Source of the DNA: Conidiobolus incongruus B7586 | Lineage: Eukaryota; Entomophthoromycota; Entomophthoromycetes; Entomophthorales; Conidiobolaceae | DNA: 16,260 nucleotides | NCBI GenBank assembly: GCA_000697335.1 | Contig: JNEM01015297.1 | Span: 1-16,260, forward strand | Reading direction: 5' to 3' | Shown: in pieces, positions 1-9,494 of the stretch | Layout: each line of letters starts with the position of its first letter | Numbering within the stretch: the first letter of the stretch is position 1 | Position numbers and translations under genes: made by a program | Notes under the pieces: model-generated | Told to the model about the DNA's origin: nothing | Databases searched by the model: none | What the model saw: the letters and a program-made list of their open reading frames with translations, nothing else

Positions 1-1315
1 TAATTATTTATTATAGTTATAAATAATTTAATATATATAATTATTTTAGTTATTAATAAAAATATATATTTTTTTGATTTTAAGACTTACTTTTTCAAAT
101 TAATATATTAACTTATTTATATAAAAATAATAAAATATTTTAAAAGGTTTAATTTCAAATATTGAATAGAATTATATAATAGATTTATTAAAATTTATAG
201 TTTCAAAGTTTTTATAAAATTAAATTAAATAAATATATAAAACTTATTTTAAATTATTAAATTTAAAATTTAATTTGATATATATAAATATAACTTTAAA
301 ACTTTGATATAAATAAATCTTATTTAAGATATTTAATTAATAACCTAATAAAATCTCAATATATTTGGTTAATTAAAAATTTAATTCATAAATAATATAT
401 AATGAAAAAATATTAATTATGTTTACTTTTAGCATATATTATATATTTTGTTCTTAAAACATATATTACAAAAAAGGAATATTAAATATTTTATCATAAT
501 AAATAATTTAAAATTACCAATTATTAACAATATTATATAATATATAAAATTTTCTATTATTATAATAAACCAGAGTTTACTATTATTATAATTTAATTAA
601 TAAAGGTATTTAATATAAAATGGTTTAAAAATCAATTTCATTATATTTTAAAAATATTATTTATTAAATTAAACAATCAGAAATATAATATAATAAGATA
701 TAAATATAAAGGGTGCTATAACCTTGAATATTGCTAATTATATCAATTAATATTCTTTAATTTTTAATTTAAACAATTTACAATTTTAATTTATTAATTA
801 TTTTGATTAATATTTATTTTTAAATTTAATAGTTATAAATTATAATTATAATTTAAATAAATAATATAGTAAATTTATTTATTACAAAATATATCCTATT
901 ATTAACTAAGAATTTTTATTATATTTTAAAATATTATATCAAAGATTTAAATTTATCAATATTATATATCAAAGCGTTTTTAATAAAAATTATAAAGATA
1001 ATGATTATTATAATATTTATAAGTTATTTTAAATTATGTCAATTTTATAAAAGCAATATTTATAAAATCTGGTTATAAATATTTTAGTATCAATATTAAA
1101 AAAATTTGTTTCATTATAAGATAATATATTATAAAGAAATAATTATGAACACTAAGATGTATATTAATAATATATTATTACCAAAGTTTTATTTGATATT
1201 GTATTAAAGTAATAAATATATATAAAAATGATAATAGGTATATTAAAAACGAGTTAAAAAATGAAAAGTCCAACACTTTTCTGACTTGATTAAATTGTAA
1301 TTTTTGCTTTAGTTG

Positions 1316-1346
<31 letters not shown>

Positions 1347-1692
1347 AAAATTTTTATACTTAAATCACTTATTCAATTTTGAAATATATTCCTAATTAAT
1401 AGCATTAAATAAAATTTTATAAGTTATTTCAATGTTATAATCAATATCATTATATTCTTGAAATTTGAAAAATATCAAAATATTCAAATTAGAAATAAAT
1501 ATATAACAAGTTAATGGTATTAAATAATATGATAGATATTAATAATTAATCAAAGTATTCCATCAACTGACACTGAAAAATTATGGTATTTTATTTTTTA
1601 AAATATATTAAACATAGATAAAATATAATAACTTTGAACAAAATTTAAGAGAAAATGAAGCGAGGCCAAATTGATTGCTCAAACTGAATGCT
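1..1692. other. Gene-free, extremely AT-rich intergenic DNA
   Basis: No open frame with protein-like composition was seen on either strand. G and C are very scarce (the first 60 bases contain two), far below the neighbouring thiolase gene. Contents are A/T runs, a dinucleotide microsatellite at 1316-1341, and one copy of a motif, AAGGTATTTA, that recurs in the other spacers. The right end, just left of 1693, must hold the 3' untranslated region of the minus-strand thiolase gene. Confidence 0.7.
1316..1341. repeat. (AT)13 microsatellite
   Basis: A perfect alternating AT run of 26 bases, read directly from the sequence. It is a simple-sequence repeat in intergenic DNA downstream of the thiolase gene and is likely to vary in length between strains. 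Confidence 0.95.
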
Positions 1693-3062
1693 TTAAAGTT
1701 TATTTCCAGCAAGGTTTTGGGGTTTTTCATAAACAGTAATTACACATGCAGATCCAATACCTAAATTATGTTGGAGTGCAACTTTAGCATTAGGGATTTG
1801 TCTTTGGGGTTCGACCTTGTTTCTTAACTGTGAGCAGATTTCATAACATTGACCAAGTCCTGTAGCTCCAAGAGGATGTCCCTTGGATTCTAATCCTCCA
1901 CTAGGGTTAATGATCCAGCGATTACCCATGACAGCTTGTCTACCACCTCCAGCTCTATTCTCCCAGCGGATGCTGTCTACAAATTTAGCACCCTCACCTT
2001 CAGGACAGAGCCCTAAAGCTTCATATGTTGCTAACTCGTTTGGAGCAAAACAATCATGTAGTTCGATGAAATCAACATCTTTAATAGTCTTCTTGGCTTG
2101 ACCCAAAGCCTGTTGAGCACCAGCTTTAGCAATTTCGAAGCCCATTGTTTTAGATACTGTGGTACCAAAGCCCTCAGCTTTGTCAGTGGTTAAAGCTTGA
2201 CCAACGATTTCAATAGCATTAGGTATTAAGTGGGGATGGGCTTTTAAATAATCTTCCGAAACTATGATGGCAGCAGCTCCTCCATTACTGGTGGGACTTG
2301 CCATTGCAGTGTAAATGTGTTCAGTTAAGTTTCTCTTAGGATCGGTAATCTCTTCCATGGTCAACTCCTTGGGATAAGCTGCCTTCTTGTTAAAAGCACC
2401 ATGCACATGATTCTTATGAGCAATTTTAACGAACGTGTCAAGTTTTGTACCATATTTCTTCTTGTGTTCCTGTGCAACTGCCTCAAACATAAGCAAAGTG
2501 GCCGAAGATCCAGATTGAATACGTGGATTTACAGGAATACCATCAGGGAAGAGGTCGAATAGTGCACTGAGATATGGTTGAACAGGCTGAGGCCATTCCG
2601 CATATCTAAACCCTAGACCCTTTTCCATAACTTCAAAACCAAGTGCCATAGCAGGTTGACCAGTTGCTTTCACATGGTTGTTGGCTAAAAATAATGCAGT
2701 GGAGCCTGAGGAGCAGTTGTTATTCACATTTACAACTGGTACACCAGTACGAGCGAATTCATTGAATGCACGTTGACCACAGCATGATTCACCATAAACA
2801 TAACTGGCAAAAACTGCTTTGATTTCTTCAACTGGAAGTTTCCAATCTTCAATAGCTTCTTTGATAGCCTCAGTAGCATAAACTATTGACAAATTATTAA
2901 TAAATTCAGATTATTGAAAATCAAGTTAATTAACTTACGGGTATAGTCCATTTGTCCAGGTTTTTCGAACCTAAAACAGTTTTAATTAGTCTAAATTCAA
3001 GATATTTTTATAGGAAGCATTACTTACTTGGACATACCGACACCAACTACAAAAGTCCTCAT
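1693..3062 (-). CDS. SCP2/SCP-x-type thiolase (3-ketoacyl-CoA thiolase), three exons, probably peroxisomal
   Basis: Coding exons on the minus strand: 3062-3028, 2970-2939 and 2882-1693, giving 418 residues. The introns (57 and 56 nt) both start GTAAGT and end TAG. The long open frame alone starts at an ATG inside intron 2 and so has a false N-terminus. Splicing restores the family start MRTFVVGVGMSKFEKPG. SCP2-type thiolase motifs visible: the nucleophile Cys79 in NVNNNCSSGS, HDCF at 298-301, and GHPLGATG with His358. In SCP2-type thiolases the HDCF cysteine is thought to take over from the CxG cysteine of classical thiolases; here the CxG position reads GSAC. The enzyme should cleave 3-ketoacyl-CoA, possibly branched or sterol side-chain substrates, with CoA. 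The C-terminus NKL fits a variant PTS1 signal. There is no C-terminal SCP2 lipid-transfer domain, unlike animal SCP-x. Other acetyl-CoA acetyltransferases are unlikely, given HDCF. Confidence 0.93.
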
Positions 3063-3135
3063 TTTAATTTGTTTTTTATTAAGTTTACAAAAATCAATTT
3101 AAATTATTTTATTAATCATCGTCACATTTAAAAGG

Positions 3136-3143
3136 TATTTATA
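3136..3143 (-). promoter_or_regulatory. TATA-like element of the thiolase gene
   Basis: TATAAATA read on the minus strand, about 75 nt upstream of the thiolase ATG at 3062. Position and orientation suit a core promoter. In DNA this AT-rich, TATA-like words are common by chance, so support is modest. The element lies inside one copy of the AAGGTATTTA word found in several spacers. Confidence 0.4.
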
Positions 3144-6100
3144 CAAAATTTGATTTTTTTTATTTTCATGTGACATAAAGTTCATACTAAAACAATTAAT
3201 TTACTGCATAATGCTTGAAATTAAAGGGAATTTGAATTAAAATATATACAATTAAAAAAGATAATATACTTGGGTAAATCAATATATCAATTAAAAATTA
3301 ATATTATAAAATCAGATATAATTTATTATAAATTTTTTGAGAAAGATATATAACTAAATCTTTTATTTTTAATTAATTAATTTTATTTTTGAATATAAAA
3401 CTAATCAAGAAAAAAAAGCAATATTTGTGTTTAATTAAGAAAATAATTTAAAAATCGAACCATTATGAATTTTGTATAAAAAAAGCTATTAAATTTTTTA
3501 TTAAAATATTTTTGAATATTTTTATCAAATCAAAAATGAATAGTCATATTGGTCCATACTCTATATTTGTAATTGGCTTTTTTTAGTATGTGAATATCTA
3601 CCCAATGTTATATTTTCTATTAATACTCAATCATTTGTATTTTATAAAACGAATTCACTTGAATATAATTTTTAATATAATAGTTTATTTTGAATTTGTA
3701 TATAGATAATCATCAATATTAAAAGTCAACTAGTTTCAAAATGGGTATATTTTTTAGATTTTGTTATAGTTGATTATATTGATTGATATAATAATTCTCT
3801 TCCCATATAACAATATAAATATATCAAATACAATTAAATAAAAAAATAAAATTTATCTATCAAAATATTTGATATTAAATAATTAAATAATTATATCGTA
3901 CTCTCTAAAATTCACCTTAATATATTTTAATTATCATATTATTATTAAAAAGGTATTTAATATTTAAAATTGATAACACATTTAAATAGTTATAAATTTT
4001 TTATTATATTTTCCATTTCACATAGATTAGAAATTTGCTTATTTTGTTATGAATGATTGAAATAGGTATTATTATATCTAAAAATATTATTAAAATAAAT
4101 ATAATCTATAATTTTTAAAGTTAAATAATTCTACTTTTTTTTCATATCTAACAGAGTATTTTTTTATGTTTATTTCAAAACTCTTTGTGAGATTTAAGTA
4201 TGATGATATTAATTTGACTTTAATTTGTAATAAATGAGATAACATTAATGAATTGAAATAAATTGATTATGTAATTAATTGGAATGAGGCTAAAATTATC
4301 TATCTAATAATCAAGTTTATATGATTATTTAAATTGTAGAATAGTGTTATGTTTCATAATAATCTTTGTAAATAAAGATTGTTGTTAGAAAAGTACTCAA
4401 AATATAATTTAGTAAATTATTTATTAATCCTGCTCTTTAACCTCATGGGACTGTATGTCTTAAAACCTACTGTTGATATGTGGTAGTAGAATATTCAGAA
4501 ACTCAGATCCATTTTTATTCTTACCACTTCTGGGTTTAAATAATTCATTCAGTGAGTGACATAGGTTTTAGATAAATTCTAATAAAAGAGATAAAGAGTA
4601 TCATTTTATTATGGACTAACAATTCCACTATGAATAGGAGGTAATATGAACTTAACTAGCAAATCTAAACAGACAGGTATTTTTGAAACACAACAATAGA
4701 GAATATCAAAGTTGAAAGAGTTTATGAATCTATGACTTATAGAATATATTATTTATAATTGAATTAAATATTATTAAGTTTTAGCATAAATTCAAAATAT
4801 CTAAGATATTGGAATATTTTGACATTTATAATGATTTTATCACTATGTATGTTATAACAGAATCAATAAAACAATGATATTAATATAATTCAAAAATCAT
4901 TCACTATAATTTCAATTTATTAAATAAATTATTCTTCTACAAGAAACAGTTAATATTAATATATTATTATTATTATTATTAAGATTTGTTAGAAATTTAG
5001 ATAATAATATCATACTATCATTTAAAGCATCAACTTTGCTTATAATAATTTTTAAAATACTAAAAAAATATAATGAAAAAAGCGATTATTTTGAATATAA
5101 AATCAGGTGAATCCAAAGATATCTGATTAACTTGTTAATTCAACTAAAAAATATAATATTTATTACTTAAATATTCTAACATTTATCTTAAAAATATATA
5201 TTTATCAGATATCATTAATAAATTAACACTAAAACAATGATGATAGAATTATGAAGTATTGAAAACAGTTTATATTCATAAAAAATATTATAAAATATTA
5301 AAAGAGTTAAAATATAAATTCATTTAATCAATTTGATTGTATTAAATTTCTTTTGCAGTATCAAATAAATCAAATTGGTTAACGATAGTCTCAAGTAGAA
5401 AGAAATCTGATAGTCCTTCCTCAAAACTTGTTTTGCAATTTCAAACTTGAACTGATCTTAAACGTGGTAATCGTGTAGTATTTTATTTTTATTATCATTT
5501 TTAGCTGTAACTCTAAACTAATATTTCAAATGACCTCATTAAGAGTTTGATTGTGACTTTCGGAATTACAATTTCATATGAAAATAAAATGATTTAGGTT
5601 AATCGTTTTTAATCTTGAAACTGGAATTGTTGAGTTTTTTGAGATTGATATTGATGTCTTTAGTTAATCATGGTATGTATATTGGCATATATTATTGATA
5701 TTTGGTTTAATAAGTTACTCAAAAAAGGACATCATTATGGGTATTTTTATATCGTATTCAGAATAATTAAATAATATTCAATGGTTGTATCTATATTGAT
5801 CGCTTTTCATGAATATTAATTGTTTACAGTACTATTCATTCACTACACTTTTATAATACAAGTAAATTAAGATCTAACATGTTTTAAAAATTCAATACAA
5901 GTTACGAGTATTAAAATCTTGAAACGATATCCATTATTCGATCCGAATCTGGACATATCCGATGTTTGCCATTCATTGACAAAATTTTTCAACGAAAATC
6001 CTTGTCAATAAATTATCTATGAAAATTATTAAAATGATTTCAAATTGTATCACTTTTTACTTGAATTCAAATAAATTGTAAAATATACATTAAGTTATTA

Positions 6101-7172
6101 TATAGTTATATTTTTAATATTCAATGAAATAAATTTTTACCTTTTTAAAATATCTTTGTACTGTAAATGTGATTAAATAAACCTATTAATTTAGGGAGAA
6201 GAGATATGTTATTAAATAAAATATATTTATTTTGATTAATATAAGTTACTGATATGTTAATAGATTCCTATCAACATTTTTAAGATCAATTTTAGAAAGA
6301 GTTGAAGTGAATTAATTTCCAAGATAGGGATTTGAACTTCATATCCAGATAAATGATGTTGAGAACTTGGGTATATGATCATATTTATCATTAAAAAATA
6401 CTATTTCACTTGATATATTCTAATTAATTAAATCAAAGATATAGTATAATAAGATCTTCGTTTCAAATCGTAGCCTAATCAAATTCTGTTATCAATATCA
6501 TATCAAGACTTGAATAATTATGTTGCTCTCGAATATCCAAAATTGATAATTTCTTTGTTTCAGCACCTAAACCATTTTCAATATTTTATTTTCAAATAAT
6601 TTTTTTACAAATTTCATAATTTGTAATCGTTGTAAAAATAGAATTTCAAAGTAAAACTAGTGCACCATCAAACAACCATTCATTTTTAAATATACAAACC
6701 ATTTTGAAATAATTAAAACTTTTTAAAATTCAATTTATGTTTATTTACTATAGTTTACCCTAAATTGAATAGATACTAGCTTCAAAGTTAGTGTAATTTA
6801 ATTTATAAATTTGGTAGTGGTGATTGATTAAATAAATCTATAATTTCAAATCTATTTCTAATACTTGGAATTAATTAGATTTATTTTCTTTTTGAGGTTG
6901 ATACCTACTAAGGCTTTAGAATATTTCTTAATATTGGTAGTTTGCGTAGTTGAATAACCTAATTATATTGGTCCAAATTCAATTTACATCTTATTTCATA
7001 AATTATCAATTGAACTTGAGGTTGCTTAGTTGTTTCAATCTTACCTTTTTGGTATCGGAAATGAAAATCTAAGTTGATAAGATTGATTTAAACCAAAAAT
7101 AAAATTAATTTTAATACATTCAAAGAGTACCTATTATAGTTTTGGTACATTTATCAAATGCTCAAAAATTCT
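3144..7172. other. Long spacer without a supported gene (between divergent genes)
   Basis: No complete gene was found. The left part (to about 4380) is very AT-rich. From about 4400 rightward the DNA is clearly less AT-rich; rows near 5401 and 5941 reach about 32-35% G+C, close to the genes. Open stretches of 40-58 codons occur on the plus strand, for example 5593-5766 (with one interruption), 5871-6011 and 6474-6599, but in different frames and with no recognisable domain. Runs of this length are expected by chance at this composition. The right half could hold a decayed gene, a non-coding transcript or regulatory DNA for the gene at 7535. No SH3 domain, tRNA or mobile-element signature was seen. 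Confidence 0.5.
4963..4980. repeat. (ATT)6 microsatellite
   Basis: Six perfect ATT units in the long spacer between the thiolase and PX-PB1 genes. Read directly; a simple-sequence repeat with no further signal around it. Confidence 0.9.
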
Positions 7173-7180
7173 TATAAAAA
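7173..7180 (+). promoter_or_regulatory. TATA box of the PX-PB1 gene
   Basis: TATAAAAA followed directly by a G-rich stretch (GGGCTGAGGGTAGG), in a region less AT-rich than most spacers. It lies at the left edge of a long ATG-free stretch that ends exactly at the start codon at 7535. That fits transcription starting shortly downstream of this box. Confidence 0.55.
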
Positions 7181-7204
7181 GGGCTGAGGGTAGGCTGAGT
7201 AGAG

Positions 7205-7534
7205 ACTATCTTATTTCAGTTTCATCAGATTGTGATAATTGGTACGAAAATTATTAGTTAGAGTGAATATTAATATAAACCCTTTGGGATCAATTACTTG
7301 GTATTTTATTGAGTTATACTCGCCTTTTCCTTCACTACTGTGCTTTGACGCAATCCTCTTTCATCAATAGTAATCACTTGAAGCTGTGTTCTGGATTAAT
7401 ACACTTTAGTGATTTGAGTTTCCGTCTCTTTGTCTCCTAATCTATATCACTAATCAAACCTATTCTTCAATATTCTGAATTCATTTAATCAAATTTATTA
7501 TCCTTATCCCATTCCAGTAATTTTACTCTAAACT
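7205..7534 (+). other. Probable 5' leader of the PX-PB1 gene, free of ATG
   Basis: Between 7160 and 7534 there is no ATG on the plus strand; the first is the start codon at 7535. The 7320-7515 part is rich in pyrimidines (C/T), a pattern common around fungal transcription starts. CCATTCCAG ending at 7517 could be a 3' splice site, so a leader intron is possible, but no matching donor stands out. The left boundary is approximate, set about 25-30 nt after the TATA box. Confidence 0.5.
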
Positions 7535-8734
7535 ATGTTGACTATTAAATATGATTTACCTCAACCTTCACCTGTCTTTAAGCTTCCAAACCCTTTCAAG
7601 CAACCTCTTCTAAATCTTGCCCCCACCACTTATAAAGTTTGCGTTACTGGTTTCGAAAGAAAGGCTGACCACCATGTATGGTTCTCAATTATAGTTACCA
7701 ATACAGAGCCCAAATCCATCGATTCTTACATTATATACAGGACTTACGATCAATTTTATCAATGGAATCAATTATTAAAAAAACAACACCATCCTTCAGA
7801 TCAAGTTCCCAATTTGCGCAAATCCAAATCTTTATTTGGTTTAACTCATCTATCTCCAAATGAAAAATTCAACGAGCTTGAAGGCTACCTCGCACAAGTT
7901 CAAAAAGGTGATTCTTCCATGTTAAGTGAGCCTTGTAGTAGAATGTTCTTCGGTCCCACTCAACTTGACAAGGATCTCTCAGATATTGCTCTTCATCCAC
8001 CCACCCTAAATCCTGGCAATGATGTGATTCTACCTAATCCTCTCCATCGACCAAATGGTATAGGACTCGAGAGAAGCAGATCCACCAAATCTACCAAATC
8101 TAATATCTCGAAAAATTCTGTAGGTCTTAGTAGGAGTAAGTCTAATGCAATTGGGACTATGAGAAGAACAATTTCTGCTGATTCTACATCAACCGATGGT
8201 GACTCAGAGACAAGTGAAGAATTGACAGCACCATGGAATCGTGTTAGAGAGAATGTAGGGGAATATGATTCCTTGCCTAAGATGGTCATCGCACCTTGGA
8301 ATATCAAAAACATGGACCTCAAAGACCAAGAAATGCTTGAAGAGCTGAAACCCATTCAGTTCAAACGTGGCTCGATGATTTTGTTTGGAGACCGCGCTAA
8401 GAGAATTCGCGATTTTGAAAAGTGCATGGGTAATTCCGTTCCTGCAGATATGGTGAAACTCAAGGTTACTTTGAACAAAGATTATACTGTGGTTCTTAAA
8501 GTTGCAAGGAGTATTCATTATAATGAATTAATGCTCAAAATCCGTGCCAAATTTTTGAGAAATTCTTATGCTTGCTCAACAGAATTGACAAACAAAGCCC
8601 TCGCCTTTAAGCTGGATAATCAGAAGGTTTATCAATTGAATAGTGATGACGAGCTCTTAAGAGTAATGGCCAATCAGGTCGAATGCTTACATCTTGCTCT
8701 TGTGGACGTGAATAAGAAGTTTGTAGTACGTTAA
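7535..8734 (+). CDS. PX-PB1 domain protein, Bem1/Scd2-like polarity scaffold without SH3 domains
   Basis: A single exon of 399 residues. A PX domain spans about residues 33-148, with the phosphoinositide-binding core YRTYDQF at 68-74 and the closing MFFGPTQLDKDL (137-148), similar to Bem1. A basic, Ser-rich linker follows (about 180-220), then an acidic Ser/Thr stretch (216-229) and two APWN motifs at 232-235 and 253-256. A C-terminal PB1 domain spans about 306-392, with lysines in VKLKV (307-311) and an acidic NSDDELL (369-375). In fungi, PX plus PB1 marks the Bem1/Scd2 family. Bem1 binds membrane lipids by PX and Cdc24 by PB1, scaffolding Cdc42 activation at polarity sites. The two N-terminal SH3 domains of Bem1 are absent here, and none is visible upstream. 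The first ATG of the transcript supports the start. Another PX-PB1 adaptor family is possible. Confidence 0.85.
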   Translation: MLTIKYDLPQPSPVFKLPNPFKQPLLNLAPTTYKVCVTGFERKADHHVWFSIIVTNTEPKSIDSYIIYRTYDQFYQWNQLLKKQHHPSDQVPNLRKSKSLFGLTHLSPNEKFNELEGYLAQVQKGDSSMLSEPCSRMFFGPTQLDKDLSDIALHPPTLNPGNDVILPNPLHRPNGIGLERSRSTKSTKSNISKNSVGLSRSKSNAIGTMRRTISADSTSTDGDSETSEELTAPWNRVRENVGEYDSLPKMVIAPWNIKNMDLKDQEMLEELKPIQFKRGSMILFGDRAKRIRDFEKCMGNSVPADMVKLKVTLNKDYTVVLKVARSIHYNELMLKIRAKFLRNSYACSTELTNKALAFKLDNQKVYQLNSDDELLRVMANQVECLHLALVDVNKKFVVR

Positions 8735-8794
8735 GTAGTACTAATGGATTAAGCTCGTTATCCAGCTTCAACCCTTACAAAGTTTTAAAAGTTG

Positions 8795-8894
8795 TAGTAT
8801 GTATAATAATTGTAATTTAGTTGTAATCTAATATCTCAATAGTAATATAGTCTAATATAATCTTTATATTTTAATTATCGATACTAAAAATAAA
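8795..8894 (+). terminator. Possible 3'-end processing region of the PX-PB1 gene
   Basis: TAGTATGTA at 8795-8803 resembles the yeast-type efficiency element (TAG...TATGTA). An A-rich AATAAA lies at 8889-8894 and several TAATAT words in between. They begin about 60 nt after the stop codon, a sensible distance. In DNA this AT-rich such words arise often by chance. Confidence 0.3.
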
Positions 8895-8948
8895 ATTCAA
8901 ATTATTTTATATATTTGACATTGATTAACATTTATTTTGATTATATGA

Positions 8949-8990
<42 letters not shown>
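8949..8990. repeat. (AAT)14 microsatellite
   Basis: Fourteen perfect AAT units, followed at once by TTTTTATTATT, partly complementary to the repeat and able to fold back on it. It lies between two convergent 3' ends. Confidence 0.95.
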
Positions 8991-9494
8991 TTTTATTATT
9001 GTCATGAAATCTCCAAATATCTAATTCAAAATTTATAATAATTTTTTGATATTTTATTTGAAAAATATAATATTGTCCCAATTTGATAATATGAGTTATT
9101 CACAAATTCAAAATATATTAATTTGAAATCATAATATTAAAGAATAAAAAATGTATTGAAAATTATTAATTAAAACATTTTTTAGTTAACTTAGAATATG
9201 AATTGAAATAAAGCTTAAATTATTTTAAGTTTAATAATATTAATAAGATCATAGAGGCTACTTGTCAAGTTTTGTGTTATTTGATAATATGAATTTTGAT
9301 ATTAATCAATTTAATAAAAATTTGATTACCAATAATTTTATCATAATCTAATTCATTGTATTGATTTCTTGTTCCTTTCATTAAGATATATATAATTTAT
9401 ATTAAATATTAAAACGAAATTTTAAACAATTTATTCGATTCTATATATTATTAAATAATTTAGTTGATTATCATTTTGATAAAATTTTGTCAAT

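Larger units (their letters stand above)
8735..9494. other. Spacer between convergent genes
   Basis: The PX-PB1 gene (plus) and the ARID gene (minus) end towards each other here, so both 3' untranslated regions must lie within it. It is AT-rich, contains (AAT)14 and possible 3'-end signals at 8795-8894, and shows no coding frame. Confidence 0.7.

Noticed and set aside
6327-6345. GGGATTTGAACT, looking like the T-arm of a minus-strand tRNA
   Set aside because: The T-stem does not pair properly and no acceptor stem, anticodon arm or D-arm could be built around it.
6785-6855. Plus-strand A-box-like TAGTGTAATT and B-box-like TTTCAAATC
   Set aside because: Spacing is wrong for a tRNA, and neither the T-stem nor the acceptor stem pairs.
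7280-7442. An open plus-strand stretch in front of the PX-PB1 gene as a possible upstream SH3-coding exon
   Set aside because: It has no ATG, no SH3-type ALYDY or WW motif and a pyrimidine-rich, leader-like composition.
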